Of a stretch of 64,000 nucleotides of DNA, positions 44,601 through 54,440 are shown piece after piece. The stretch's first letter is position 1; the number at the start of each line of letters is the position of its first letter. The DNA is from Mallotus nudiflorus. Its lineage: Eukaryota; Streptophyta; Magnoliopsida; Malpighiales; Euphorbiaceae. The stretch lies in assembly GCA_947683625.1 (NCBI GenBank), contig CANTUR010000009.1, forward strand, positions 447,501-511,500. Reading direction: 5' to 3'. The notes below the pieces were generated by a model. That model was not told the origin of the DNA, searched no databases, and saw only the letters and a program-made list of their open reading frames with translations. Position numbers and translations under genes: made by a program.

Positions 44601-44845
44601 TATGATAATCAATCAACTATTTGTCTAGTGGAGAACCCAGTGTTTCATGCTAGAATAAAGCATATGGAGGTGAAATATCATTTTATTCATGAAAAAGTCT
44701 TAATAGGGGAGATCAATGTAATTCAAGTGAAGATAAATGAACAACTGGCAGATATTTTCACTAAAGGACTCAATAGTTAAAAATTAGAAAGTTTTCATAA
44801 AGAACTCGACATGACTCCAAGAAAATGGATTTAGGATATTAGTAA
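41685..44845 (+). pseudogene. Copia (Tork/TNT1-like) gag-pol remnant, 5' truncated
   Basis: Begins inside the gag-protease region. The protease remnant near 41840 reads FGCSSYMTGDK (family: SGCS-HMTGD). Pre-integrase region: DLWHAQLGHVNYHKLKMIMT and CIGCQYGKAHQLPY. Integrase: LIHSDMFGKV keeps the first Asp; the second box is CTNNRGEY (Asp to Asn), and ERKNR reads KRKNR. RT: EFKALVENQT, KWVYKIKTCPDDSIGRYKAC, QMDVKNAFLNGELDREVYME and an intact LVYVDDLIV near 43875. RNase H: SDANYANDYDTQRLTTSY, SKRQPTVSLLVIEAEYH and LADIFTKGL. About 20 stops, mostly single substitutions, with few frameshifts from 43330 on. Copia order (integrase before RT) is clear. Confidence 0.9.
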
Positions 44846-44855
44846 TGAGGGGGAG
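44846..44855 (+). other. Copia polypurine tract
   Basis: TGAGGGGGAG directly before TGTTGAAATC. The short GAGGGGGAG + TGTTG junction is typical of this copia group. Confidence 0.8.
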
Positions 44856-45200
44856 TGTTGAAATCATTACTAATAATGAATAAAAAATTTAAAAAACTAA
44901 ATTTTATTATACATAATGACCATGTACAACTATCTTAATTAATAAACCATTTAATAATTTAATAACTAAATAAAAAATGCACACTTATACACTATTATTC
45001 TCTTATTATAGTTAAGCATTAATTTTCCATAAAACATGATTATAAAAATTTAAAGGACAAGCTTAAACAAAATTAAGTAGAAATTAGGTTGAAGATTAAT
45101 GAATTATGAATATAATTATTTTATTTTATATTTAGAATTAGAAAGATATGGAATAATAATAAAATATATATAAATATGAAATAATGAAAACATATGCAAA
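44856..45200 (+). repeat. Copia 3' LTR remnant
   Basis: Starts TGTTGAAATCATTAC. Very AT-rich, no ORF. Its end is not recognisable, and the sequence passes into the inverted Athila remnant. No 5' LTR partner is in the window. Confidence 0.55.
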
Positions 45201-47830
45201 AAAATAAATGCAAAATGATACCCTCCCCTACATTATCCTTGTCATTGTCGTTAATGATGAAAACACATCCATTAACAAAAATATGAAAAAATTAAATAAA
45301 GTAAATAAAAAAATAAAAAGAAAGGAAAAAGGAACAAATACTGCCCTGAAAGTTGATGCTTGTTAGGTTATACTAATGTGGTGTTGAAGGTGTGTCGAAA
45401 GTGTGTTGATGTGGTGTTGAAGGTGTGTTGGCTTTGGCCAAAAATTGGCAAATGCAATAAAAAGGCACACGACCATGTTAAAGTGGTGTGCAAATCATGT
45501 TAGACTGAGGAACTCATGACATAGCCATGTGAATGTGGTAATGAAGGTGTGCTACGACCATGTGCAAGACGTATTAATCCTATGCATAACTACCAAAACT
45601 TCATTCCTCATCTTTTAATTCCCTTTCTTCATGCATGATGATCCTAAGTTTTTAGTAACATTAAAAACTAAGATAAATAAATGAAAAATAAAGCATGAAA
45701 ATAAAAGAAAATTAAGAAAACATAATGGGTTGCCTCCCATCAAGCACTTATTTAAGGTCATTAGCTTGACCCTAATATTGGATCTTCAATTAGGAAGGAT
45801 GGGTGAAAAAATAATCCTCCCCCCACTTGATTTTGCTTATTTGACACTCAAAAAGAAAATGAGAAATTCTTAAAATTTATATCTTTCATAGCGTTTTTAA
45901 TTTTCCACTCTTTTTTATCTTCCTCCAAAGGTCCCTTTTTCTTCTTAAGTTTCTTAGTTGCTTTCACCTCCTTGGTATCATGAATGGGGCACATTTTAAG
46001 TGACTCTTTAGGAACTTGTCAAAGAACATCTTTAGCACAAACTTCAACTACATCCACCCAAAACTAAGAAGTTAATAATGAGGAATGAGTTGGCTTCTTG
46101 AATACATCAAATGCACTTTTTCTTCTCTAATCTCTAAAATGATTTTTCCATGTTTGACATCAATAATTGCACCAGCAGTAGCAAGGAAAGGATGCCCTAA
46201 AATGATTGGAATTTTAAGGTCTTCTTCCATTTTTAAAATGATAAAATCTCTTGGCACATAGTAATCTCCAACTTTAACAAGCACATCTTCTAGGATTCTA
46301 TAAGGATAGGTGATGGACTAATCTATTAGCTATAGTGACACCGTTGTTGGTTATGGCTCACCAATGTTTAGGTGCTTGCAAAAACAAAGAGGCATTATGC
46401 TCACACTTGCACCTAAATCACATAAAGATCTATATATAAACTCATTTCTAATAGTACAAGGAATAGTGATACTCCTTGGATCCTTAAGCTTTTATGGAAG
46501 CTTAGTTTGAATTATTGCACTACACTCTTCATTGATAGGAATGATTTCATGATCCTCCCACTTTTGGTTATGTGAAATGATGCCTTTAAGGAATTTTTCA
46601 TTGGTGGGCATCGTGTTTATCACATGCAAAATTGATAAGTTGAGCTTGAGCTATTGGAATGCCGTAAAAAACTTTCCAAAATGCTTGTCATGTTTGTCAT
46701 GTTTGCTCCTCTATTTCCTTTGAGGGAAGGTGAGTTGTTGAGTGATAGTTTTAGGCACCTCTTCTTTCTTTAATTCCTTTTCTTTGATGTATTCCCTTGT
46801 CTATTTCTCTTCTTTGTAAGTATCTTTTGTAACCCCCCCTTCTTCCTTTTTGATTCCCACCTTGGGTAGTTGGTTCCCACTTTGAAGTATTATTGCATTT
46901 GCATGCTCTCTTAGGTTCTTAGGTTGATTAGGAAGTTGAATTAGTTGTTACAAATTTAAAGCACTAGCTTGTAAAGTAATTTAATGCTCTAACATCTTCA
47001 TGTACAAAGTTAGGTTCTTGATAGCTTCCTTTTATTCCTCTTGATCCTTAAGAAACTTCACCATCATGTGTTTAAGATTAGGCTTCTTGTCATATTGTTG
47101 ATGAAAATAGTCATTTATTGGAAACTGGATAGGGGTTGCTTAAAACCTTGGTTGGCATTTTGGACTTCCCCTTGATTTGACGATGAAGAACTAAGGTGAT
47201 TGTGTCATCTTAAGTTGTAAGTATTGGAGTAAGGATTCCTTTGTGCTCTTTCATAATTATCCAAAGCATTAAGTTGCTTCATTGAAGTATTTTGAGAGTA
47301 AAAATTCCTTTAACACTCTAAAGTTGAGTGACCCTCTCCATAATATTCATAATAATAAAAAACTATTAGATTAGAAACCTTGGTTAAAGCCTCTAATTTC
47401 TTTTTAAGCATGTTAATCTTTGGATTTAGAAGGTTCTAACCATCCACCTCATGCATTATCGTAACTCTCTTTAGTTCACTTCGTTCTCCATGCCATTGAT
47501 AATTGTTGGATGCTATACTCTTAAGTAAGTTGTATGCATCATTAAGTTTCTTGCTAATGAATGAGCCTTGAGCTGTAGCATATACAGTAATCCTTAGTGG
47601 CTCGGTGAGTCATTGGTAGAATGTCTGAATTAGTAGCCATTGGTGAACTCCATGGTATGGGCATTGATGCTAAAAATACTTGAACTTCTCCCAAGCTTCA
47701 TATAAAGATTCACCAATATATTGAGTGAAGCTTGTTATCTCTTACCTAAATTTTGTTATCTTGTCGATTGGAAAATTCTTGCTAAAAAACACCTTCGATA
47801 ACACATCCTAATAAGTTATGGATTATAGTG
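45200..47830 (-). pseudogene. Athila gag-protease remnant without polymerase
   Basis: On -, gag pieces ITSFTQYIGESLYEAWEKFK and CPYHGVHQWLLIQTFYQWLT begin near 47800, then ATAQGSFISKKLNDAYNLL and NNYQWHGERSE. The protease runs from about 46760 to 46072: INMPTNEKFLKGIIS-like, EECSAIIQTKLP, FIYRSLCDLGASVSIMPLCF (active-site box kept), LVKVGDYYVPRDFIILKMEE and IPIILGHPFLATAGAIIDVK. After a Lys-rich linker (KKLKKKKGPLEEDKKEW) comes the post-pol landmark TGGGAGGCAACCCA (RC near 45726-45740) and a GTAGGGGAGGG purine tract (RC near 45220). RT, RNase H and integrase are absent. Confidence 0.82.
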
Positions 47831-47994
47831 TGAGAGAGTGCAACCACAACTTTTAATTTGACTAAAACTAAATTAAGAACAATAAAATCCTATTAAAATA
47901 CTAAAACTAAAATATTTCCTAATTAACCTAAAATCTACCTAATTAACATTATTTATTAATATGAAAGTCATTAAAATTCAATTAAAAAATATGT
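47831..47994. other. AT-rich junction
   Basis: 164 bp of AT-rich sequence between the inverted Athila and the inverted copia piece. Nothing recognisable. Confidence 0.5.
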
Positions 47995-48073
47995 AAATAT
48001 TACACAAATCACTCTCCCCTTAAAGAGAGCACTTAGATTCAAAGATGTAAGGTGCATTTTCATGGAACTGAAC
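47995..48073 (-). pseudogene. Copia-2 piece 3 (after integrase)
   Basis: Reads on - as VQFHENAPYIFESKCSL. It joins directly to piece 2 (YYPTTKNIYITRD at 55862 upward) across LTR-X copy 1, giving the familiar copia ITRDV-F-E sequence. RT would lie further left but is missing. Confidence 0.72.
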
Positions 48074-48078
48074 ATCCC
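48074..48078. repeat. Target duplication ATCCC, LTR-X copy 1 left
   Basis: Perfect match to 55857-55861. Confidence 0.9.
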
Positions 48079-49257
48079 TGTAAAGACTCAATTTCGGGGT
48101 ATTAAAGTGTGGGTGCAATAAAGGACTCTAATGATGAAATTATTATAAATAGGTCTTTAATACTTGAAGTTTGAAACCTTAAAAGTCTGGATACATCTCC
48201 AAAAGGGGTTTAATTGGTTTTTTTAAGGACTTAATTTTAATTTTCTAGGACCTAATTGAAAAGTCTAAATTCTTTCAAGGGTTTTTTTATAATTAAAAGT
48301 CGATAACCTCAAAAGTCTGTAACTCCAATCAGAATTCTGTAATTTTGATTGGAATTATGTTATTCTGATTAGAATTACACAATTCCAGTTAGAATTAGGT
48401 ATGTTCCGTCTGCTTTATTTAATTTTATTTCAGTAAATAAAATGCAGTTTCCTGAATTTTGATGGGTCAAATAGTATTACCTAAATTTTTTTAAAATAAA
48501 AACTCTGAGAAAGGCAAGTCACAGTAGAATACATTTTTAGCTAGGTTTTTTTCCTATAAAAGCCCAACTTGAGCTATCCTGAGGGGGGCCCTCTCTAGTC
48601 TCTCTTTCTCAGCTCTCTCTTTTATTAGGAACCTTCTCAGAGACTTTTCTTTTTCTTTTTCCCTAGGTAGTACACAAAAAAATATTCTCTGCGATTTAAT
48701 TGTTTTTGAAGCAAGGAGCAATAGACTTTTGAGAAGAAGAATAACAAGTTTTTAAAGATCTATCTAACAAACAATGGTGATTTTACGAGTCTGAAGGGCC
48801 AACCCATACTGCATCCATAATCATCATCTTCTTTCCTACCTTCTTCTATTTCTTATTTTATTATTTTGGTTTTATTAAATTTTTATTATGATTCATTAAT
48901 CATTGTTTAGTCTTTTTGTGTTGGTGATTATATAGGGGATTATATGATGATCTTACTTAGAGAATAAAATCCACAAAGGTCCATGGAATATCATGGATTG
49001 AACTTTACAGCTAAATATAGTTTCTAGGTTTTTTTATTTAGTTGTTTATTATTGTTTTGATTTTATTATTATTTTTTATTATTTTTAGGATTGTATTAAT
49101 TTTTCTTTTCTTATTATTTTTAGTAGATCATTGTAATGCCCCAATAGTTGGAATAATTGAATCATATGTTTATGATTGTGTGTTTTATTTAATTAATTGG
49201 TTAGTAAAATTGGGATTTTAATTAGGTAATTGTTTAAAATTAATGGCTATATAAATC

Positions 49258-49262
49258 ATTAG
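49258..49262. repeat. Target duplication ATTAG, LTR-X copy 2 left
   Basis: Perfect match to 54866-54870. Confidence 0.92.
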
Positions 49263-49715
49263 TATAAACACCCAATTTCGAGATAATAAAATATGGATGC
49301 GACAAAGGACTTTAATGATGAAAATGTTATAAGTAGGTCTTCAACACTTGAAGTTTGAAACCTCAAAAGTTTGAATGCAATTTCAAAAAGAGTTTAATGG
49401 TTTTTTAAGGACTTAATTGTAATACTTTTTAAGATCTAATTGAAAATATTAAATTCTTTCAAGGGTCTTTTTGCAATTAAAAGTTAAAAAAATTGATAAA
49501 ATTCCGATCGGAATTATACCTTTTTTGTCCGTATTTTTTTTATAGAAAATAAAAAATAATTTTCTTGAATTTTGAGTGGCCAAAAATTTTTAAAAAATTA
49601 ATTTTGAGATTTATCTAAATTTTCAAGAAATAAAGTCCTTTTAAAATTAAAACTCTTTAGTACGTAGGACCTAGGGTTTTTTTTTTTGCTTTTTTCCTAT
49701 AAAAAGGGAGCTTAA

Positions 49716-50462
49716 TGTTACGACCCATGAAGTCTGGCCTGCCCCAAGGCCTGTGGTGCATGTGCATGGGCAAGAAAATTCGGCCAAGCAAGCCAAAGAG
49801 GACTGCTTGCCACCAGGGCCATGCCAAATGCCTAGGAAAATGGGAGAAGCCTCTAGAACATGCTAGAGGGCTATTAGAGTTGCAAAACTCAAGGGCAAAA
49901 TTCCTAGTCCAAGGAAGGAGCCCACGAGCACATGGGAAGGCTCTAAAGAGTTATAGAAAAATAGCAAGGCTGCATGCTGCCAGCCATGCCAAGGAGGCCA
50001 TCCGGAAACTTCCATCAAGGAGCAAGGGTGCCAACCTTCCGGAAAGTTCCCATGCCTCCAATGCTTGCTGGCCATGCTAGGCCATTCGGCCAGCATCTAG
50101 AAACTTCCCTTCCCTTTGTACATAACAAGAAGCTTCTAGGAAAAGCTTTGTACATATACTGTTTGTAGAAATGTCTAGAAGAAATAATTGTAGCCATACA
50201 ATGAGGAGGTGGATAACCTATATAAAGGCCACTCCTCCCATTTGTAAATGATGATGAGAATTTGTGAAGAAATCTAATAAAGCCTCACATTTACTCTCAT
50301 TCAAGTGCTTCCTAATTTACGTCCTAAACCTCTTTTTGCCTACTTGCTCAGAATTTATATTCCACTGCATTCCAACTCTTAGGCTTACTTAGTTCTACTT
50401 CGCCCATATTGTAGACTGAGTGCCGTATGTCTTAGCTAACCTCTAAGGCTGAGCACATGACA
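49716..50462 (+). repeat. Mini-element 5' LTR
   Basis: 747 bp. Contains CTATATAAAGGCC TATA box near 50218 and TTTGTACATA twice (near 50116 and 50148). The 3' LTR has a single degenerate copy. An open frame of 121 codons (49715-50080) also exists in the 3' LTR but has no known motif. Confidence 0.88.
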
Positions 50463-50464
50463 GG

Positions 50465-50478
50465 TAGTATCAGAGCAA
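50465..50478 (+). other. Mini-element primer-binding site (initiator tRNA-Met type)
   Basis: TAGTATCAGAGCAA, close to TGGTATCAGAGC, which pairs with the initiator tRNA-Met 3' end. Confidence 0.75.
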
Positions 50479-50518
50479 CGGTTTCATCCTAGATACTGCT
50501 AGTTGGAGACTTGAGCAA

Positions 50519-51770
50519 ATGGCAAGTGAGGAAGCTAACATTGCTGCCAACATAGAGTAGCAAAAAACTTATGGGTATGAGGAGGTACGCTCACAGCCCA
50601 AGCAAAGCAAATCTAAGGCTTTAACGAGAGAGCCAATTAAAACTCACGTACCTAGCTTAGAGAATAGCTTAGCCAATGTTGCTATGACCATTGGTGAACT
50701 CAGCGACCAGGTGGACAATCTAATCCACAAAAATGCAGAGGTCACCAAGGTTGCTAAGACCATGATTGAAGAACTTGGCCAAGCTTTTAAGGGAAAACTA
50801 CGCTCCTTGACCCAAGAATTTGTAAACCTATGCAAGACTCTTCTAAATGACATGCAAGAGCTTTGTAGGGAAATTGAAGCCATCCATTGAGGTAGTCCAC
50901 CCTCGACAAGTGCTACCTCAACAAGCACTTCGACCCCACATGGCTTAAAGGTGCTAAAACCAGCCATGTATAGTGGTGCACGCAATGCCACTATGGTGGA
51001 AAATTTCTTGTTCAGCCTAGAACAATATTTTGAGGTGATGAATGTCAAAGATGACTTCTCAAGGATCAGTAATGCTGCCATCTTCCTTAGGGATGCCGCC
51101 CAACTATGGTGGAAGTGGAAACACACCGAAAGGGAGAAGGGGCTTTGTGTGATTAATACTTGGGAGCAGTTCAAGGCTGAAATATGCAAGCAATTTGTGC
51201 CCCACAATGCCAATGATGAGGTGCTAAGCAAGCTTCGACGTCTAAGGCAACTCGGTAGCATTTTGGACTACTTCAAGGAGTTCACTACCTTGATGCTTAA
51301 AGCCACTGAATTGTCCAACCAATAACTCCTTTTTAACTTTAAGGATGGGCTAAAGGATTGGAAAAAATGGAGCTTGATCGAAGGAACGTCAAGACCCTCG
51401 ATGAAGTAATTACTGCTGTGGAGTCCATTTACAACTATGCTGCCCAAGCCAAGGGAAGACAACCTAACTCTAGCAAAAGTGGGGGAGACAAGGAGGCCTC
51501 TTTGGATGATGATGAAGGGCATCCTCAGCATGGACATAAGGACTTGAGGCACAAGGAGACTCAACACCAAAAATTCCATGGTGGAAGCTCCAAACAAGAC
51601 AATGGTCCATCGACCAAGAATGTTGCTGCCAAGCCTTCAAGGCCATGTTTTCTCTATAATAGGCCACATTGGATGCGAGTTTGTCCAAACAAATAGGCCA
51701 TCAATGCCATTGTGGCCAAATTCAAAAAGGCTCAGTCCCAAGAGGAACCATAAGCCTCCCTAGGTTCCTT
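50519..51770 (+). pseudogene. Mini-element gag
   Basis: ATG at 50519 (MASEEANIAANIE). One frame to about 51370 with stops at 50558, 50888 and 51323. A coiled-coil-like N-terminal part (IGELSDQVDNLIHKNAEV) is followed by the capsid core VENFLFSLEQYFEVMNV, AAIFLRDAAQLWWKWKH, NTWEQFKAEICKQFVPHN and LRQLGSILDYFKEFTTLML. After an A-run frameshift near 51372: MELDRRNVKTLDEVITAVES, Lys/His-rich region, and a knuckle CFLYNRPHWMRVCP (second Cys is Tyr). Order and spelling match Retrotrans_gag of chromovirus relatives. Confidence 0.85.
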
Positions 51771-51779
51771 GCAACTTGT

Positions 51780-52405
51780 GGAAAATTCAACGCAAGATGA
51801 CGAAAAAATTAATTTGATGAACTTCCTCCTTAACATGCAGCTTATGGGAGTGAAAAATCAAGAGGGCGAATGTCTATCAAGGCTACAATTAAAGGAACCA
51901 CGGTGTCAGCCATGCTGGACAGGGGTGCTGATGGTGTTTATATGGTGAAAAAATTGGCTAATGAGATCAGCCTGCCATACACCAAGACCCATGCCTATGC
52001 TAAATGTGTGCAATCCAAGTTTGCCATCGTGGGTAAAGCATACAAGGTGAGGATCTATATCGATGAATGGGAAGGCAAGACTGACATCCTTATTGCTTCC
52101 ATTGACAAAAAGCAAATGTACTTAGGAATTGGCTTTCTACATGCTGCAAAGGCCATTATGATTCGATATGCCAACGCCCTATACTTTGCACAAAAGGATG
52201 GGATGATACAGGTGCCCGTCGAGGTGGAGCCAAGTGAGAAAAGTGGGCTCTTCAACATTCGACTCTTGGAGGCACAAAGTGCAAAGGCGCCAAAGATTAC
52301 ACCAAAGATAACAAGCAATGATGTGCGAGGAAACTCCCAAGCACACCAACACCCTAAAGCACCAAGCTCAAAATGCAATGAGGATGTTGCGAGCTTAAGT
52401 GGGGG
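51780..52405 (+). pseudogene. Mini-element aspartic protease
   Basis: Open at 51870-52466, running into the 3' LTR. MSIKATIKGTTVSAMLDRGA has LDRGAD where active enzymes have DTGAT or DSGAT. KLANEISLPYT, VRIYIDEWEGKTDILIASID and KKQMYLGIGFLHAAKAIM match the rest of the fold (G-FL corresponds to the LG--FL box). No RT follows: codons continue about 100 residues and meet the polypurine tract at 52396-52409. Confidence 0.82.
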
Positions 52406-52409
52406 AGGG

Positions 52410-53120
52410 TGTTATGACCTGCGAAGTCTGGCCCGCCCCAAGGCCTACAGTGCATATGCACAGTGAGAAATTTGGCCAAGGCAAGCCAAAGAGGGCTGAT
52501 TGCCACCAGGGCCATGCCCAGTGCCTAGGAAAATGCAGGAAGCCTCTAGAACATGCTAGAGGGCTGTTAGAGTTGCAAAACTCAAGGGCAAAATGCCTAG
52601 GCCAAGGAAGGAGCCCAAGAGCATATGGGAAGGCTCTAGAGAGTTATAGAAAAATAGCAAGGCTGCATACTGCCACCCATGCCAAGGAGGCCATCCAGAA
52701 ACTTCCATTAAGGAGCAAGGGTGCCATCCTTTTGAAAAGTTCCCATGCCTCAAATGCTTGCTACCCATGTTAGGCCATTCGGCCAGCATCTAGAAACTTC
52801 CCTTCCCTTTATACATATATTGTTTGTAGAAATGTCTAGAAGAAATAATTGTAGCCACACATTGAGGAGGTGGATAACCTATATAAAGGCCACTCCTCCC
52901 ATTTGTAAATGATGATGAGAATTTGTGAAGAAATATAATAAAGCCTCACATTTACTCTCATTTAAGTGCTGCCCAATTTACGTCCCAAACCTCTTTTTGC
53001 CCACTTGCTCACTTATATTCCACTGCGTTCTAACTCTTAGGCTTACTTAGTTCTACTTCACCCACATTGTAGACTAAGTGTCGTGCATCTTAGCTAACCT
53101 TTAAGGCTGAGCACGTGATA
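52410..53120 (+). repeat. Mini-element 3' LTR
   Basis: 711 bp. It differs from the 5' LTR by loss of about 32 bp between TTTGTACATA-like repeats near 52810 and by scattered substitutions. Followed by TTAA (53121-53124). Confidence 0.88.
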
Positions 53121-53879
53121 TTAAGCTCCTAAAAAAGGACTCTGTCAACTCTTAGGCCTTAACTTTTTTTCTACAATTTTTAGCTCTCTAAAGCTCTCTA
53201 GACTTTTCTTTAGGCAGTACATAAAAAATTCTTTGTGATTTATTCATTTGGTAAGCAAGGAGCAGGAGATTTTTTAGAATAAGAATAACAAGTTTTTGAA
53301 GGCCTACTAAAAAATAGCGGTGATCTTACTAATATGAGGGGCAATTTATTCTGCATTCATAAACATTATCTTCTTCCTACCTTCTTTTATTTTTCTTTTT
53401 TTTTTCTATTATTTTGGTTTTATTGAATTTCAATTTTATAGAATTTTTTATTTGTAATTTTACTCACTAATCATTGTTTTAACCTTTTTTGGTGGTGTTT
53501 ATGGAGGGGATTACATTATGATTGTACTTGGAGGACAAAATCCATAAAGGTCCATGGAATGCCATGATGGAACCTTGTAGCTAAATATAGTTTCTAGGTT
53601 TTTTTTTATTTAATTGTTTATGATTTGCTTATTTGTATTTATTTTTGGGATTGCATTAATTCTTTTTCTTTTCTTATTATTTTCAACAGCTCGTTTTAAT
53701 AACCCTAATAGTGGGAATAACGAAATCACATATGTGCGATTGAGTGTTTTATTTTAATTAATTGGTTAGTAACATTAGGGTTTTAATTATGTAATTAATT
53801 AAAATTAATGGCTATAGAAATCATTAGGTTGTTTAATTAAAATTGAATTAGATTTAAGTGGTTAGAATTAAGGTTGGTT

Positions 53880-54440
53880 GTTGATTATTTTATTTTATTT
53901 TATTTGCTTGTTTGAGAGTCATTTTAACTAAATTAGGGTTTTTAAAAGAAATAAGTTTGATTAATTGTTTGATATTTTATTTGATTGTTGTTTTTTATAA
54001 TTTTTATTGTTTTTGGGCTTATTTATTCTTTTTATGTGTTTTGGGCCCTAAGCCCACATTAGGCTTTAGCCCATTTAAATAAATTTAAGTTTTTTAGGTT
54101 TAATTAATTAAAATGCATTTTAGGCCCATAATTAATTAGAAATTAAGGTAGAGATAACTTAGGCCCATTTAGTTAATTTAGACATAGACCCACTTAATTT
54201 AATTAATTTAGACTTAGCCCTTTTAATTTGACCCTTTTCTATAATTTATAGATTTTAAGATCACTTTAGAAATAAAATATGTAGAATTAGGCCCACTAAT
54301 TTAAATAATTCATAATTTGTAGATTTAGGGTCATCCTTTAGAATTAAAATAAATATACTTAGGCTCACTTCAATTAAAATTAAATAGGAATTAGGCCAAT
54401 TAGTCTTTAGACTCACTTGTAAATAAAAACATGTAGATTT
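53880..54440 (+). repeat. TTAGGCCCA-word region of LTR-X copy 2
   Basis: Repeated AGGCCCA or decayed forms (AGCCCA, AGACCCA, AGGCTCA) every 30-60 bp in AT-rich sequence. The same region in copy 1 is about 55075-55400 and, inverted, in copy 3 about 56790-57200. Confidence 0.6.

Larger units (their letters stand above)
49716..53120 (+). mobile_element. Non-autonomous gag-protease LTR retrotransposon, 3.4 kb
   Basis: LTRs 49716-50462 and 52410-53120 share start (TGTTAYGACC), end (GAGCACRTGAYA) and most of their length. A 4-bp TTAA duplication flanks them. Between them lie an initiator-Met-type primer site, gag, protease and a polypurine tract (AAGTGGGGGAGGG), with no room for RT, RNase H or integrase (1.9 kb internal). 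Gag and protease resemble chromovirus-type Ty3/gypsy proteins. It is visibly richer in G and C than its surroundings. It would need enzymes from another element, as TR-GAG elements do, but also keeps protease. Confidence 0.85.

Noticed and set aside
49715..50080. 121-codon open frame in the mini-element 5' LTR, repeated as 124 codons in the 3' LTR (52399-52773)
   Set aside because: Both copies derive from one LTR sequence, so conservation is not independent. The frame is GC-richer than the surroundings, has no recognisable motif, and open frames also occur on the other strand. I treat it as chance.
50644..51261. 205-codon minus-strand open frame
   Set aside because: It is the antisense shadow of the mini-element gag, whose plus-strand motifs are clear. 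No motif on the minus strand.
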